Below are positions 1 through 13,500 of a stretch of DNA of 64,000 nt, one piece after another. How positions within the stretch are numbered: position 1 is the first letter of the stretch; each line of letters begins with the position of its first letter. This stretch comes from Xenopus tropicalis (Eukaryota; Chordata; Amphibia; Anura; Pipidae): the NCBI RefSeq assembly GCF_000004195.4, contig NC_030678.2, positions 96,306,904-96,370,903 on the forward strand. The letters run 5' to 3'. Both the position numbers and the translations under genes were made by a program. The notes under the pieces are model-generated. The model made no database searches. It saw nothing but the letters and a program-made list of their open reading frames with translations, and was not told the origin of the DNA.

Positions 1-972
1 TACATGAAGCTACATTTTATATATAAAGGTAGCGAGAAAGGTCAAATCTGAGGAACTTTAATCGAAAACAAAAATTTGCAACAACATTAGCCGTTTACTA
101 AGATGCGAGTAAGTTAAACCTCACACTGACGCACAATTGTGATTTTTCAACAGCTTTTATTACACCCACATGAAACTTTCACACAACAAATACACCAGTT
201 TATGAAAACCGCCAAGGTGTTTTTTCTCCAAAAGTAATTTCAACTGGTTCTGCCTTTTTTACGGCATTATTTTGCCAGCAGATGTTCTCCATACACTTGA
301 ATGGGTAAATTACAATGGCATAATTACTCATAGTATTTACACCACTACAATTTAGGTACATTATGCTTGCAATGGCATAATTACAATTTGAAGAGAAAAT
401 ACAATGTCACCATAAAAATATGCCCGACATATTGGCTCAAAGGCAAGGAGAAAATTCACACTTTAGTAAATATACCCACACATGTGAGCTAATGGACTGA
501 TTTTTCAACATTTGGGTTTGATTTTTTTCACAATTCGAGTTTGTTTGCTCATAAAAACCTCAAATTTAAATTATGTTTCAAAAACTCTAATGAGTAGTAT
601 TTATTATGTACAAAAACCCTGAAATGTAAAAATTTGCCATCTAAAAGTTTGTGAGTTTTTATAGAGGCCAGTCGGAGTTGCCCTAGGCAAAGTCAAGCCA
701 TATTTTCAAACTCAAATTTTTTCAGATTTTCCGAGTTTGTAAACTTGAAAAATTCAAGATATTAAGTTTTCCTTATTAATAAATAAGCAAGAATTCAATA
801 TTCGAGTTTATTTGATTTAAAAAAACAAACTCAAATTCACAAACTTGAAAATTGATAAATAAGACCATAAGTGTTAAATGTAGTGTTATCGACAATATTT
901 ACATATTTACATTTACTCCTTCAGCGTTACAAGTGCATATCATTATTGCAACAATGTACTTTTCTAGCTTAC
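1..972. other. Gene B intron 9 (partial)
   Basis: AT-rich intron between exon 9 and the window edge. Both strands were read for the expected exon 10 ([12 protein letters not shown]) without success. Bases 530-850 are rich in CTCAAAT/ATTTGAG words, but I see no clear repeat boundary. Confidence 0.5.
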
Positions 973-1086
973 CTGACATTAAGTTGCCAATTTCATAGGT
1001 CCACCACTCAATGCACACCATCAACATACTTGGTATAGCCAGGGAAATAAAGGAACTCCAGTCTTGTAGGCATTCAATGGACCAAC
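973..1086 (-). CDS. slc47a1-like: Gene B exon 9 (TM7; proton-coupling glutamates)
   Basis: 114 bases encoding [20 protein letters not shown] then [18 protein letters not shown]284 and E289 correspond to human MATE1 E273 and E278, which mutagenesis links to transport. Donor GTAAG. This is the last exon of gene B in the window; exon 10 is not found in bases 1-972. Confidence 0.95.
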
Positions 1087-2169
1087 CTCAAAGTATTAGA
1101 AAACATATACATTGTTAATAGTTCATTAAATATGATATACAGGACTGGCATTGTTTAAAAAAAAAACCACACACACTCACCCCTAAGGTGTCCAGTGGTC
1201 TCTAATACCTTACATACCATTATGACTGGCTTGGCCAAGCAACCAATGTAATGAAGGCTGTTATGTAATTTAACTTAAGAAACAAAAAAGTGGAAGTTCT
1301 TAGGGCTCAGATGCCAACTCACATGCAAGGCAAAGAGCAAAACTGAATAAAATATTTTCCCAATTCATAAAAGGTACTTGTGACAATACCTGCTAAATTT
1401 TGTAAGGGTGTACACTATGCTGGCGGGGCACGAGTGTACTCATCTCTAAACTGCATGCTTTCTAAGTGGAGCAACATTGAGTGCCTAAAGACACAACACA
1501 TATAGGGAGCTCTGTAATTAAAATCAAGATGACAAGGGCACCTGGGATATTGCCAAAAGGTATGCATATGGGGGTCAAATATGTGTAAGTTTATTTGCCA
1601 AATGTTCAATTTGTTGCCTACTGCTGCACCTACTTTTTTAAATGAACAATTGGATCTGGAATTCCAGTGTCAGGTAATTTTTAGTTTGCACAAATCACTA
1701 CCCCTGCATTGTCCCAAAATATTTATTGAGTTACAGGCAGTTGCTTTCACAAAAGTACGGTCTTCTGTGTTAGGCTGCCAGCTTGGTAGATCACTATTTG
1801 TTTAGAAGAGTTGTCGTAGATCTGCAGCTTTAGGGGCACTTTATTTAAACTGCAATGAGGTAATGTAATTCCTCTTTCACCAGAACAAAGGATGTGGAAA
1901 TGCCTTGTATAGGACAATGATAAAACCATTGTCATGTATATATATATATATAGTACAGTAGAATCCTGATTTTACATTTCCCAGGGGACTACGTTAAAAT
2001 GGAGGAATTTACAGGAAAACTTTAAATTCGGGAAAGAAAAAAAGCAGCTTGCCTGAGTGGGGCCGCAAAAAAACAGTTCTAGAAAAACAGAAAATTCAGG
2101 GACATAAAAATCAGGATTCTATTGTACTATATACTATGCACTGTACTAGTTTTCACATGGCTGTATGTA

Positions 2170-2246
<77 letters not shown>

Positions 2247-5200
2247 AAGAGGTGCTCGCCATTGTTTATGAGCTGAAAAACATCATAAACAATGCAGAAG
2301 AACGGCACACACAGGATTTGCTGAGCCAGTCTTCCAAAGGTTTATTTTGCTCAACGACAAGGTTCCAGTGGGTGCTGCTGTTCTTATTTAAAAGAATCCA
2401 AAAAGATGTGAATTGACAGTATACCTCAAAGTCTTGCTTACCTCCCCAAGTATTCACATGGAGCCGCTTCACCCGAATATAAAGGAATATTAGCAGGCAC
2501 TGTGAAAACTGAGCAATGGTGTTTGCCCAAGCAGATCCTCTGCAAAACAAATATCACTTGAGTTTTTTTAAATCCATTTTAGCACAGTGCCCATATGTTA
2601 GTAAATTCTTTGACACCAGCATTGCATGTTGTTGAAGGGGGGCAAAAATGGTTCCTTGGGACCCCAGCATAGGCAGATTGAGAAATTCCCCATTATTATC
2701 TTGGATAAAACAATGACTTGCTTAAGCTAGCCATACCGGCCAATGCATTGGGACAAAATGGCATAATGCCTGACAAGTACTCATCAAGCAATAGTCTTTT
2801 GGCTCCCTGGGTCAGTGACACCCATTTGAAAGAGTCAGAAGAAAATAAGTCAATAACTATAAAAAATTAATTAAACAATTAACTTAAAGGTGAACCACCC
2901 CTTTAAGTGACATGGTGGGACCTGGTGTGATCCATCTGTAATATGATTAGTGTGCTATCTTTATCACTGGATTATATCACTTTGTAAAAATACAAGACCA
3001 GGAGTGTTCATAAACCTGCCTCCACTCTTGTCCTATTTATATTATAATCTTTAAGACGGTAATGTAATAAAAGGCACTAATTTTGCCCAGGAGCAGTAAC
3101 CCATAGCAACCAATCAGCAGGTAGAATTTACTGGTCATGTGCTCAAAAGCTAACATCTTATTGGTTGCTATGGGTTACTGCTACTGGCAAACTTAGTGCC
3201 TTTTATTACATATAGGAAAAAGTGTTTTTCTTCAGAGGAAAACGGAGTGCATCTAAATTTACTTAGAGAGATCGACTAGATTCAAAGGCAAGCCATTATC
3301 TGAGTACTGTCTGGGGCCCTGCATAAAAGAGCTGCACTTGAATAAATTATATTATTCTTTAGGCATTAAATAGAAGGAAACCAAGCATTGTCTGTTACTG
3401 TTTTACTTACATGACTCCAAGTCTCAGCACAAACAGGAAGACATAGTTTACAATGCAGTTGATGATATTTGATACAAAGCTGACTATAATCTGCACGTAG
3501 ACTATCCCCTGAAATATAACATAAGACATTTTAGTTTGATTCAAACTTACACTTTTACATTGGCGAGATGAGCTTTACAGACTGCCTTTTGTGCAAACTA
3601 CAGTTTGTACAAAGCATAACAGAAAAGGAAAGCATAATAAAAACCACAGATATGTAGGGCTGAAGTGGATAAACCATCCTAACATAATTTGTAAGCCACG
3701 TGTTACTTTCTGCAGACAATATGGTAAAAGTCATACAGGGAAAGGGAGTGCTCTCTCCAAAAAAGAAAGAAGGATGTGCTCCCAGAACATGAGGTATAGG
3801 GAAAGGGAGTGCTCTCTCCAAAAAGAAAGAAGTATGTGCTCCCAGAACATGAAGTATAGGGAAAGGGAGTTCTCTCTCCAACAAGAAAGAAGGATGTGCT
3901 CCCAGAACATGAGGTATAAGGCCTTAATAGTCTGTATGGAAGTACATCCTACTTTCTTACTGACTATTGACAGTGCAAGACCCAGGTGCTCTATATACAT
4001 AGATACACGCAAACAAACACACACACAGGGTGGTCAAAGTAACACAAATACAATGGAGAAGGAAGTTAAGTGGAAGTACAGTGACAAGATCACTATTACA
4101 AAGGCAGCTGCACTGGTGGGTCAGATTTGATTGATTACCAGTTAGCAGTATGTGTCATCTACAAAAGGAGGTCTGAAAAGTTTAATAACTACACCATTAA
4201 ATACCAAACCACGTAAAATAAAGTTTTTTTGCATCTTCATATAACAATATGAGTAGAAGTTTTTTGATCCCCATAAATTTTGTTTTGCTGTATGTAAAAC
4301 CAAAAAAACATGTACCTGATTTTGCAAATATCGCACCTCAAGTTGATACAAGAATGCAGCCTATGGAGAGAAGTCATGCTGCTGAGTAGTGTTATACAGT
4401 AACAAAGATATATAATCTAAATCATTTTGTTCATGGATAGTATCAGTTCAGATATACATATATCACTCTACATAAACTAACTACATGAATGATTTCTCAT
4501 TTGCAAATTGTCATTTTCCACAAGACAGAATGCATTTGGGGAGCAGTGGTAAAGTTCTTTTTAACAGCCCTGAAACATACAGTATATAAATACATTGTAT
4601 AGATATTGTATACTGCTTTTGTAATTGACAAGGGGGCCCAAAACTAATAATTTCCTTCATTTTCCCAAGGCTAGCCATTATTTTATACACATTATTTTAT
4701 ACACAGGTATGGGATCTGCTATTCAGAAACCTGTTATACAGAAAGTTCTGAATTATGGGGAGAACATCTCTGCCACAGAGTCCAATTTAATCAAATAATT
4801 TAAAATTTTAAAAATGATTTTCTCTGTAATAAAACAGTACCCTGTGCTTGATCTCAACTAAGATTTAATTGGCCCTTTTTGAAGGCAAAACAATCCTATT
4901 GGGTTTAATGTTTACATTATTATTATATTCCGTAATGTTTTACTTCACTTTTTAAACAGCATGATAAATATACCCCTTAGCTAGAGAATCATATCATGTA
5001 AAGCTTCAGTTAAAAAGCTGAAATGGATTTAACTATATAGAAAAATATGTTGGAGATGGCAATGTAATAAACTAATAAAGAAAGAAAGAGCATACACATT
5101 GCCCAAACAGATGGTTGATTCACAAACAAGAGAAACAGATGGTGTGCATGGCTAAAATTACACCATGGGCAAACACACAATTGTTTATGTAATTTTTTTG

Positions 5201-7556
5201 TTGCTTCATAATTTGAGGGACACAAAGGGCACTGATGTAATAGTGACGTGTAAGTATCCTTTTTGCATCAGGGTGAAAATTCCCAATTACAAGGCAACCA
5301 CACTGAATACATATTCCACATTACCACTGAAGTGGGATTTTTTATAATATAATATACAGTATATTGTAATTATATTGTAATTACAGTTTTTAATGTTTTC
5401 TTATACAGTATATTGTGATATACATGGTTTATTAGTGTGCTTACTGAATCTAACCTTTTGTTCCTACTGAAAACAACTCAACCATGCTATATAATGATTA
5501 TATATTTAAACAATTATATAAAATATATATATATTTAATTTTTCAGTCTTTAAAGAATAATAATGTGAACTTACTGGAAGGCCAGGAATGAACACAAGAA
5601 CATAGTCTTCAGCCATTCTGTAGTAGGGGGAAAAACACTTTGCTTTAACATTCCATTGGATCATCTTTGGGCCATCACATTACAATATATCAAATAGCTA
5701 TATATATATATATATAATGTCCTTTTCTTTCTTATTTTACAGCCCCCTTTTGCAGGGGCAGGCCAAGCCGACCGGGCGCCCTAGGCAACCCGGTCGGCCA
5801 ACTCCGCCCACCTCCCCGCATGCACGCCAAAGCACAGGAGGCGATGCAGGGGGGGCGGGGCAATTAGATCGGTCATTGCCTCCGCCGCTAATGACAAGCG
5901 GCAGAGGCAATGACAAAGTAGCACTAGGGGTAGGCAGGAGAGGCTCCTGCCTGGCGCCCCTCAATCGTTGTGCCCTAGGCAGCTGCCTCTTCTGCCTACC
6001 CCTAGTTCCGGCCCTGCCTTTTTGTACTAATATATTGCCTCAACACACCCCACCATGACTGCCACCTCATTGTTCTCCAACGAAAGACTCTTTCATTTTC
6101 ATCTGTGAATAAGCAGTATTGCTCATGTATATCTCCTCCTGTGCTACTTCTAAAGCCCCTTACAGCAAATTCTGACTTCAGCTTTCCAAAGTTGTTAGGA
6201 TTAAATTCATTAATTATCTCTTCACTACACATCACCTTCTGTGTTCTACTGACTAATTTAATTTCTCATAGCCTCAAGTCATCACAGCCTCCAGGGCTTC
6301 TTTTGGGCTGCATGGCATCAGCAAACTATATAAGCCAGTTTTCAGTTTTGTGATGGGCAAACTTGCATCAGTACACTAACTGTATTTATTAACACTGGAG
6401 ACAAACATCACGAGTGATGTTGCCCAAAGCAGCCAATCAGATCTTTGGTTTTGTTTTCTATCTTTTAGGTGACTGTTCAGATTGGTAGGCAACATCACCA
6501 GTGACGTGTCTCTCCAATGTTACACATAAATACACAATAAATACACCCAAAGTAACTAATCATACATTTGCTTTCATTACCGTTAGTGTAACTGACTGAA
6601 ACAAGATATCTACTGACTGCTTACTAAGGGAGTAGAACTGAGTTTTAGGAGTATGGGAGTCATTTGTAACTGGCCATCATGTCCAGATGAGGCAGATAAC
6701 CATGATTAGTATTTGTATTTTTACCTAGCTACTTTTGGGTCTTGTTTGAAGAGAAGCAGAATATTTTCAGTGTTTATGAAAAGAGCCCAGCATGGGAAGC
6801 ATGCCAGAAACAAAATAAGGATGCCACGTTGGAGGATGATACCAATGAGCTTCAGGTTTTTACCTCCAAATATCTGAAACACAGAAAAAAAATTCACATG
6901 GTCAAGTGATACTGACACATTGGCTGTACAGGTTGGCATATTATCCTGTGTACACTCTTTGGGACATGGTTAAAAGAAGAATTTTGTTAGCCCAAGGCAT
7001 CTTGCCATTGGCAAGTGCCACATCAAGCTTATAATTTTGGAACAAAGAGGGACACAGGGACACAAAATAGTTTAAAATTAATTAGGATATAAAACTATTG
7101 CAGCAACATTTTTAAAAATAATGTAGTCAGTCAATTGACACAGGGCTTACCTAGCAAAAGCTAAAACAATATCCTATAGTAAATGGATGGGAACAGTAAA
7201 AAGATTCTAGTGAACTAATTTTTTTTATAATGAATCATATTTAGAAAAATATATATTTGCCATACCATTTGTTCATGATCATATCACTATATTAGCCCGT
7301 AGCACAACAGCTTTGGTGCATTTTTATCAGAAGTTGAAACAGAGGTTACTACAGCTTGCCAGAGGAAAATTCTGCAACTCTCTGTTTACTTGTATTGGAT
7401 TTTTCGGGGCATATTATGTATATAAATCCTATTAAAGTAAATAGAGAGCAGCAACATTATACTGTGGCAACCTGCAGCAGCCTCTGTTTCACCTTTTGAT
7501 AGCTATACCCCCTGTATGTTTAATGTTAAAAAATCCCACAAAAAAAACTGTTTTCA

Positions 7557-7595
<39 letters not shown>

Positions 7596-10500
7596 CACAA
7601 CAATATTAATTATATAAACTTACGTTCAATTTTAATAAATCCATAAGATTCTTAATCATTACAAGCAGTGATTCATAAAGAATAAAACCTAATATAAACA
7701 AATCCTTAAGAAATGATATAATGAAAACCCTGAGAATGTGGCATTACTTTCCATAATACAGCCAGGTCTGTACTGGGATTTAAAATAGGCCCTGGCATTT
7801 CAAGTATACAGAGGCCCAAACAGTCCCAAAAGGCTCACTAAAAAGTGTCTGTCTATGGCCCTTCTGGCATTTGCCAAAACCTACAGATTGCCAGTCCGGA
7901 CCGATTTGGCATTTGACCACTAGATGTCACTGTAAGCACAGCACTGACAAAAAAATCTAATCCAAATGCATGTTACTTTTTATAGACAAGTACATTGTGA
8001 CATTCACACGTTCAGATTTAGATGTTTAGAAGAGCTTGATACAGAGAACTTCCTCCCCATATGAGTCAAATCAGGACATTTTCTTTTTATCATAGATTTC
8101 TGTAGGACTTTTGAATGTTTAAAACACTGGAACAGTAGGAATAAGTAGCCTTTATTGAGTAACTATATACACTAACTATATTAGTAGTATTTGTTGATAC
8201 ATGACTGGAGGATACTATTCCAAACCTGGAAATGGAGTTAAAACAGGAGAACCAGTGCCTGGGGTTGAGAATAGGCCTGGATCTCCCACAATAACAAATA
8301 AGATGTAATGGGATATCAGGCTGAGATAGGTGCTGGCAGCACACAGATGGAGTGAATGACAGGCAAAGGAGCAAAATTTCTGTCAATAAAGTGCTGGTCT
8401 GACAAACTCCATATAAACTAAATGTGCACGTGGATGTTCACAGGAGGAATATAGATCATTCTTGACAGATACAGTACGTGTACGCAGTAAGTAGAGTTCA
8501 TTTACTAGTGCAAACTGGTCTGGACCCATTAACCGCCTGAAGAACAAATTTAGGTTTATGTAATGCGTTTATCTGTCTGTATGTTTTAGCCAGAACAGAC
8601 CCTCCATACCACCTGTCTGACACAAATGGAAGCATTTTGTCAGATGTGGATACAGGCAGCTTTGTTCATGTAAATTGCAGAAGGTATGCATTGTTGGGGG
8701 TATGGGTGTTTCTCTCCTTCTCTACTGATACACCAGTAGAGAAATATTACATGTGCCTTGGGTCTTAAATGAGGGCAGTGGCACACGAAGATTAACCTGC
8801 CCCATCTTAGCAATGTAATACAAAGTACAGCGAGAATCTTTTGATCATGGTGGAGTTATATACAGTGGTGTGAAAAACTGATTTCTTATTCTTTTGCATG
8901 TTTGTCACACAAAATGTTTCTGATCATCAAACACATTTAACTATTAGTCAAAGATAACACAAGTAAATACAAAATGCAGTTTTTAAATGAGGATTTTTAT
9001 TATTTAGGGAGAAAAAAAATCCAAACCTACATGGCCCTGTGTGAAAAAGTAATTGCCCCCTGAACCTAATAACTGGTTGGGCCACCCTTAGCAGCAATAA
9101 CTGCAATCAAGCGTTTGCGATAACTTGCAACGAGTCTTTTACAGCGCTCTGGAGGAATTTTGGCCCACTCATCTTTGCAGAATTGTTGCAATTCAGCTTT
9201 ATTTGAGGGTTTTCTAGCATGAACCGCCTTTTTAAGGTCATGCCACAACATCTCAATAGGATTCAGGTCAGGACTTTGACTAGGCCACTCCAAAGTCTTC
9301 ATTTTGTTTTTCTTCAGCCATTCAGAGGTGGATTTGCTGGTGTGTTTTGGGTCATTGTCCTGCTGCAGCACCCAAGATCGCTTCAGCTTGAGTTGACGAA
9401 CAGATGGCCGGACATTCTCCTTCAGGATTTTTTGGTAGACAGTAGAATTCATGGTTCCATCTATCACAGCAAGCCTTCCAGGTCCTGAAGCAGCAAAACA
9501 ACCCCAGACCATCACACTACCACCACCATATTTTACTGTTGGTATGATGTTCTTTTTCTGAAATGCTGTGTTACTTTTACGCCAGATGTAACGGGACACG
9601 CACCTTCCAAAAAGTTCAACTTTTGTCTCGCCTGTCCACAAGGTATTTTCCCAAAAGTCTTGGCAATCATTGAGATGTTTTTTAGCAAAATTGAGACAAG
9701 CCTTAATGTTCTTTTTGCTTAAAAGTGGTTTGCACCTTGGAAATCTGCCATGCAGGCCGTTTTTGCCCAGTCTCTTTCTTATGGTGGAGTCGTGAACACT
9801 GACCTTAATTGAGGCAAGTGAGGCCTGCAGGTTCTTTAGATGTTGTCCTGGGGTCTTTTGTGGCCTCTCGGATGAGTTGTCTCTGCGCTCTTGGGGTAAT
9901 TTTGGTCGGCCGGCCACTCCTGGGAAGGTTCACCACTGTTCCATGTTTTTGCCATTTGTGGATAATGGCTCTCACTGTGGTTCGCTGGAGTCCCAAAGCT
10001 TTAGAAATGGCTTTATAACCTTTACCAGACTGATAGATCTCAATTACTTTTGTTCTCATTTGTTCCTCAATTTCTTTGGATCTTGGCATGATGTGTAGCT
10101 TTTGAGGTGCTTTTGGTCTACTTCTCTGTGTCAGGTAGCTCCTATTTAAGTGATTTCTTGATTGAAACAGGTGTGGCAGTAATCAGGCCTGGGGGTGACT
10201 ACAGAAATTGAACTCAGGTGTGATAAACCACAGTTAAGTTATTTTTTAACAAGGGGGGCAATCACTTTTTCACACAGGGCCATGTAGATTTGGAGTTTTG
10301 TTTCTCCCTTAATAACGTAAACCTTCATTTAAAAACTGCATTTTGTGTTCAATTATGTTATCTTTGACTAATAGTTAACAGTTTTTGATGAGCAGAAACA
10401 TTTAAGTGTGACAAACATGCAAAAGAATAAGAAATCAGGAAGGGGGCAAATAGTTTTTCACACCACTGTATAACCTACTTACTATATATGCAAGGCTTTG

Positions 10501-13500
10501 ACTTTTTATGTTACTGTTCCCATCAGACTACCTGCCTACTCATACTCCCATAACTTGATATAATGCATCTTTTGACTAAGTTTTCATATAAATTGTGTGC
10601 ATTTTGTACAGCATTCCAGATTTAGCAGCCATGATAACAACTATGTATTTCACCAAAAATAAAGCAGAATAAAAATGTATTTGTGCAGATCTCAGTCTGT
10701 GCCTAACTGTGACTTTCAGTGCTGCAAATCCATACTTTCCTGCTACAGTCTAAACAACCCAGTGAATTAGGCTTTCCTTGTTCTTTATAATAACAAATAT
10801 ACTAGTGATAGAAACCAGCCTGGAGATTTAGGAGAAAATGGGATACATTGCAGTAATGTCTACATCCATTAATAAGCGCCAATGAAGGCAAGAAAGAGAC
10901 AGTGCATGTACAATAGCTAGTCTAACAGAAGTGATTCATACTTAGAACCCCTGACCTGGGAAATAAGAGTGTCACAAGCTGAAGAGAGTCCAAGTCCAAC
11001 AGAAAGCCCAGTCACTGCGATTACCTTAAAAGAGAAAAAGGAAGGTGACAACATTCACTTTTGTAGCCCTAGGTAAGTACTAGAATTTATTTTTTAGCTG
11101 CAAAAATCAGAAGTGTAATTAAAGACTACTGAATGCTAAACTAGGCCAGTCAGATTTAGACCTCTCACAGCTATTACAGTTGCAGTACTGACCCATAGAA
11201 TTAATGTGGCCCTCCAAGGAAATTTAAGGAATTTAATTTAATTCTGCAGAATGTCAAGCTGGCTTTATGACAGGACATTAAAAGCACATATTACCTGCAT
11301 TGTATGATTACTAGATATTTTTAGACTCATATTGGAATCCTGGGTTATTTGGTTTTGGAAGGCGTAGTTCAGCAGAAGCTGGACACCTTTAATTAGGATA
11401 TTGTTCCTTTTCCCTAGGATTTACAGACTTGTGAGCCCGCTTCTCAATTTAATCCCCAGTTGGGAAGTCAAACTGGTTGCCATGGGTAACCCAATGTTTA
11501 TAAATGTCCCCCACTGTCTGCCTGTGGAATTAACAGTTCTGTGTAGAGTGGAGTGTAGGTGCATTTTCATGTCAGACTCTAAATTCCACTTTTAGTTTGG
11601 GGTTATTTTCCTAAATAAAATGAAAGGTATTACATATATTTTAACACTTACTGCATTGGCCAGTGTGACAGCGTCTAGTTCCACCTTTCCAAGATGACCG
11701 CAGAATATGGCACTGACAACGTTGATTAAAAAACATAGGAATTGTGCTAAAATCTGTGGGAAGAAATAACAACATATATGAGTGAATTCCCCAATGGACA
11801 TTTACTAAAACTATAAAAAATAAATTTATTTAAATCTTCTTTGCTTCACTCTTTTGGAATCCATAATTAGAGCACATAGCCAGGTGCCATTTTGTATGCA
11901 CATTTTTTTTGTATGTTATTAAGGCAAATTTTGTATTATCCAAAATTAATGTTTATGCACCAGAATGGAGAACTTGGCTACTTAATTATAGGTAGTGTGG
12001 AAGGGGAGAATTTAAAGGAGAAGGAAAGGTAAAAACTAAGTAAGCTTTATCAGAAAGGTCTATGTAAATACAGCCAAAAGCACTCACAGAAACGCTGCAC
12101 TGACTTCTCTTTCAAAAGATACAGGATTTCTTGTCTGTTTGTTTTCCTGTGCCAGAGACACACAGTTCTCTCCCCTCTCCTGCTCCCCCCTCCCTCAAGA
12201 ATGCTTAAAATCCCTCCCCCCTTAGGAATGTGGATGTGAGCCAATCAGCAGAAAGCTTCCTCATAGTCTTACACACTGAGCATGTACACCGGTCTTGGTC
12301 TTGGTGCAGGAGAGAGGCATTATGGAAACTTTCTTTACACAGCTCAGCTTTTTTTTCCTATGAGCCTTCTGATCATCTGAACGGGAGAAATATGGAGAGA
12401 ACTGAAGGTATGCCTGCAGCTTGAGATTAACTCTTTATTAGCCTTTCTCTCTCCTTTAAGGAATGCAGCAACCTCTAGGAAGTGCCGAATAGAGAGTGAA
12501 ATCCGTGCATTGTTTGCAGGCAAGCAATATATGATTACCGTATATACTCGAGTATAAGCCGAGTTTTTCAGCACCAAAAATGTGCGAAAAAGTCGCCCTC
12601 GGCTTATACTCAAAGATGTCAATCATTGCACAACATCACCACCACCCCCCCGTGGGCGTATGTTCCTGCAATCCTGTGCACGCTCGCCCCCCCCCCCGTG
12701 GCCGTATGTTACTGCCCTTCTGTGCGCGCTCAAACCCCCCCCGCCCCGGGCCGTATGTGTTACTGTGCTCCTGCGCACGCTTGCACCCCGCACCCCGCAA
12801 TAAATAAGCCTCACCATGTTAATAGTTTAAAACATGTTTGCTGGATTTCAATAGGCCTATTCAAGTGTACTGCCAGTCAGAAGGTTTTAAAAGAATGTTG
12901 TATGGTTTGTTTTACACTTTGTATCATTCAGTGCATAGGAAATAGGATTTTTTTTAAAAAGTCACTATTGGGGATACAGTGATCTAAAATAATATTACTT
13001 ATACATGACAAGGGGCATTAAATTATGTTGTTTTATTTAAAAAAAAAGTTAGAGATTTTAGGTTCACGATGCAAGAACTTTTCACGTGCTTGGACAGCTT
13101 TTAGCTTCATTGATTATTCAGCATTTTAACAGTGACTTATGAGGATGTTGGTTAGAAAGTACTGTACTTCTGGAAATGTTTAACAACCCAGATTACTCAT
13201 TTGTAACATTTCATAATGCCTTCCTGTGCCTGAGTGTATATTAGTCATTGGTTACACATTAGGATCAACTTTATCACCCCTAGATTTATAGGTGAATCAG
13301 CACCTTTTTAATAGAGGATCTTTTCAAATAAATGCATTTTACACATTAAAAGAAATCATATTTGTATAACCTTCGTTCAGGAATTCATATACCCATTATT
13401 TTAAAATATAAGGATACAAGAAGATACTGAGAAGTTCCATGACCTTGGAAAGGCACAGAGCTACAAGGTATATATGTATTATATTTATTATAGTGTGTAA

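Noticed and set aside
3591..4130. Plus-strand frame of 179 codons with [17 protein letters not shown] repeats
   Set aside because: Generated by the 60-bp minisatellite in gene B intron 6, antisense to the gene.
12580..12982. Pro-rich and His-rich open frames
   Set aside because: GC-rich tandem units of a dispersed repeat. No start context or homology.
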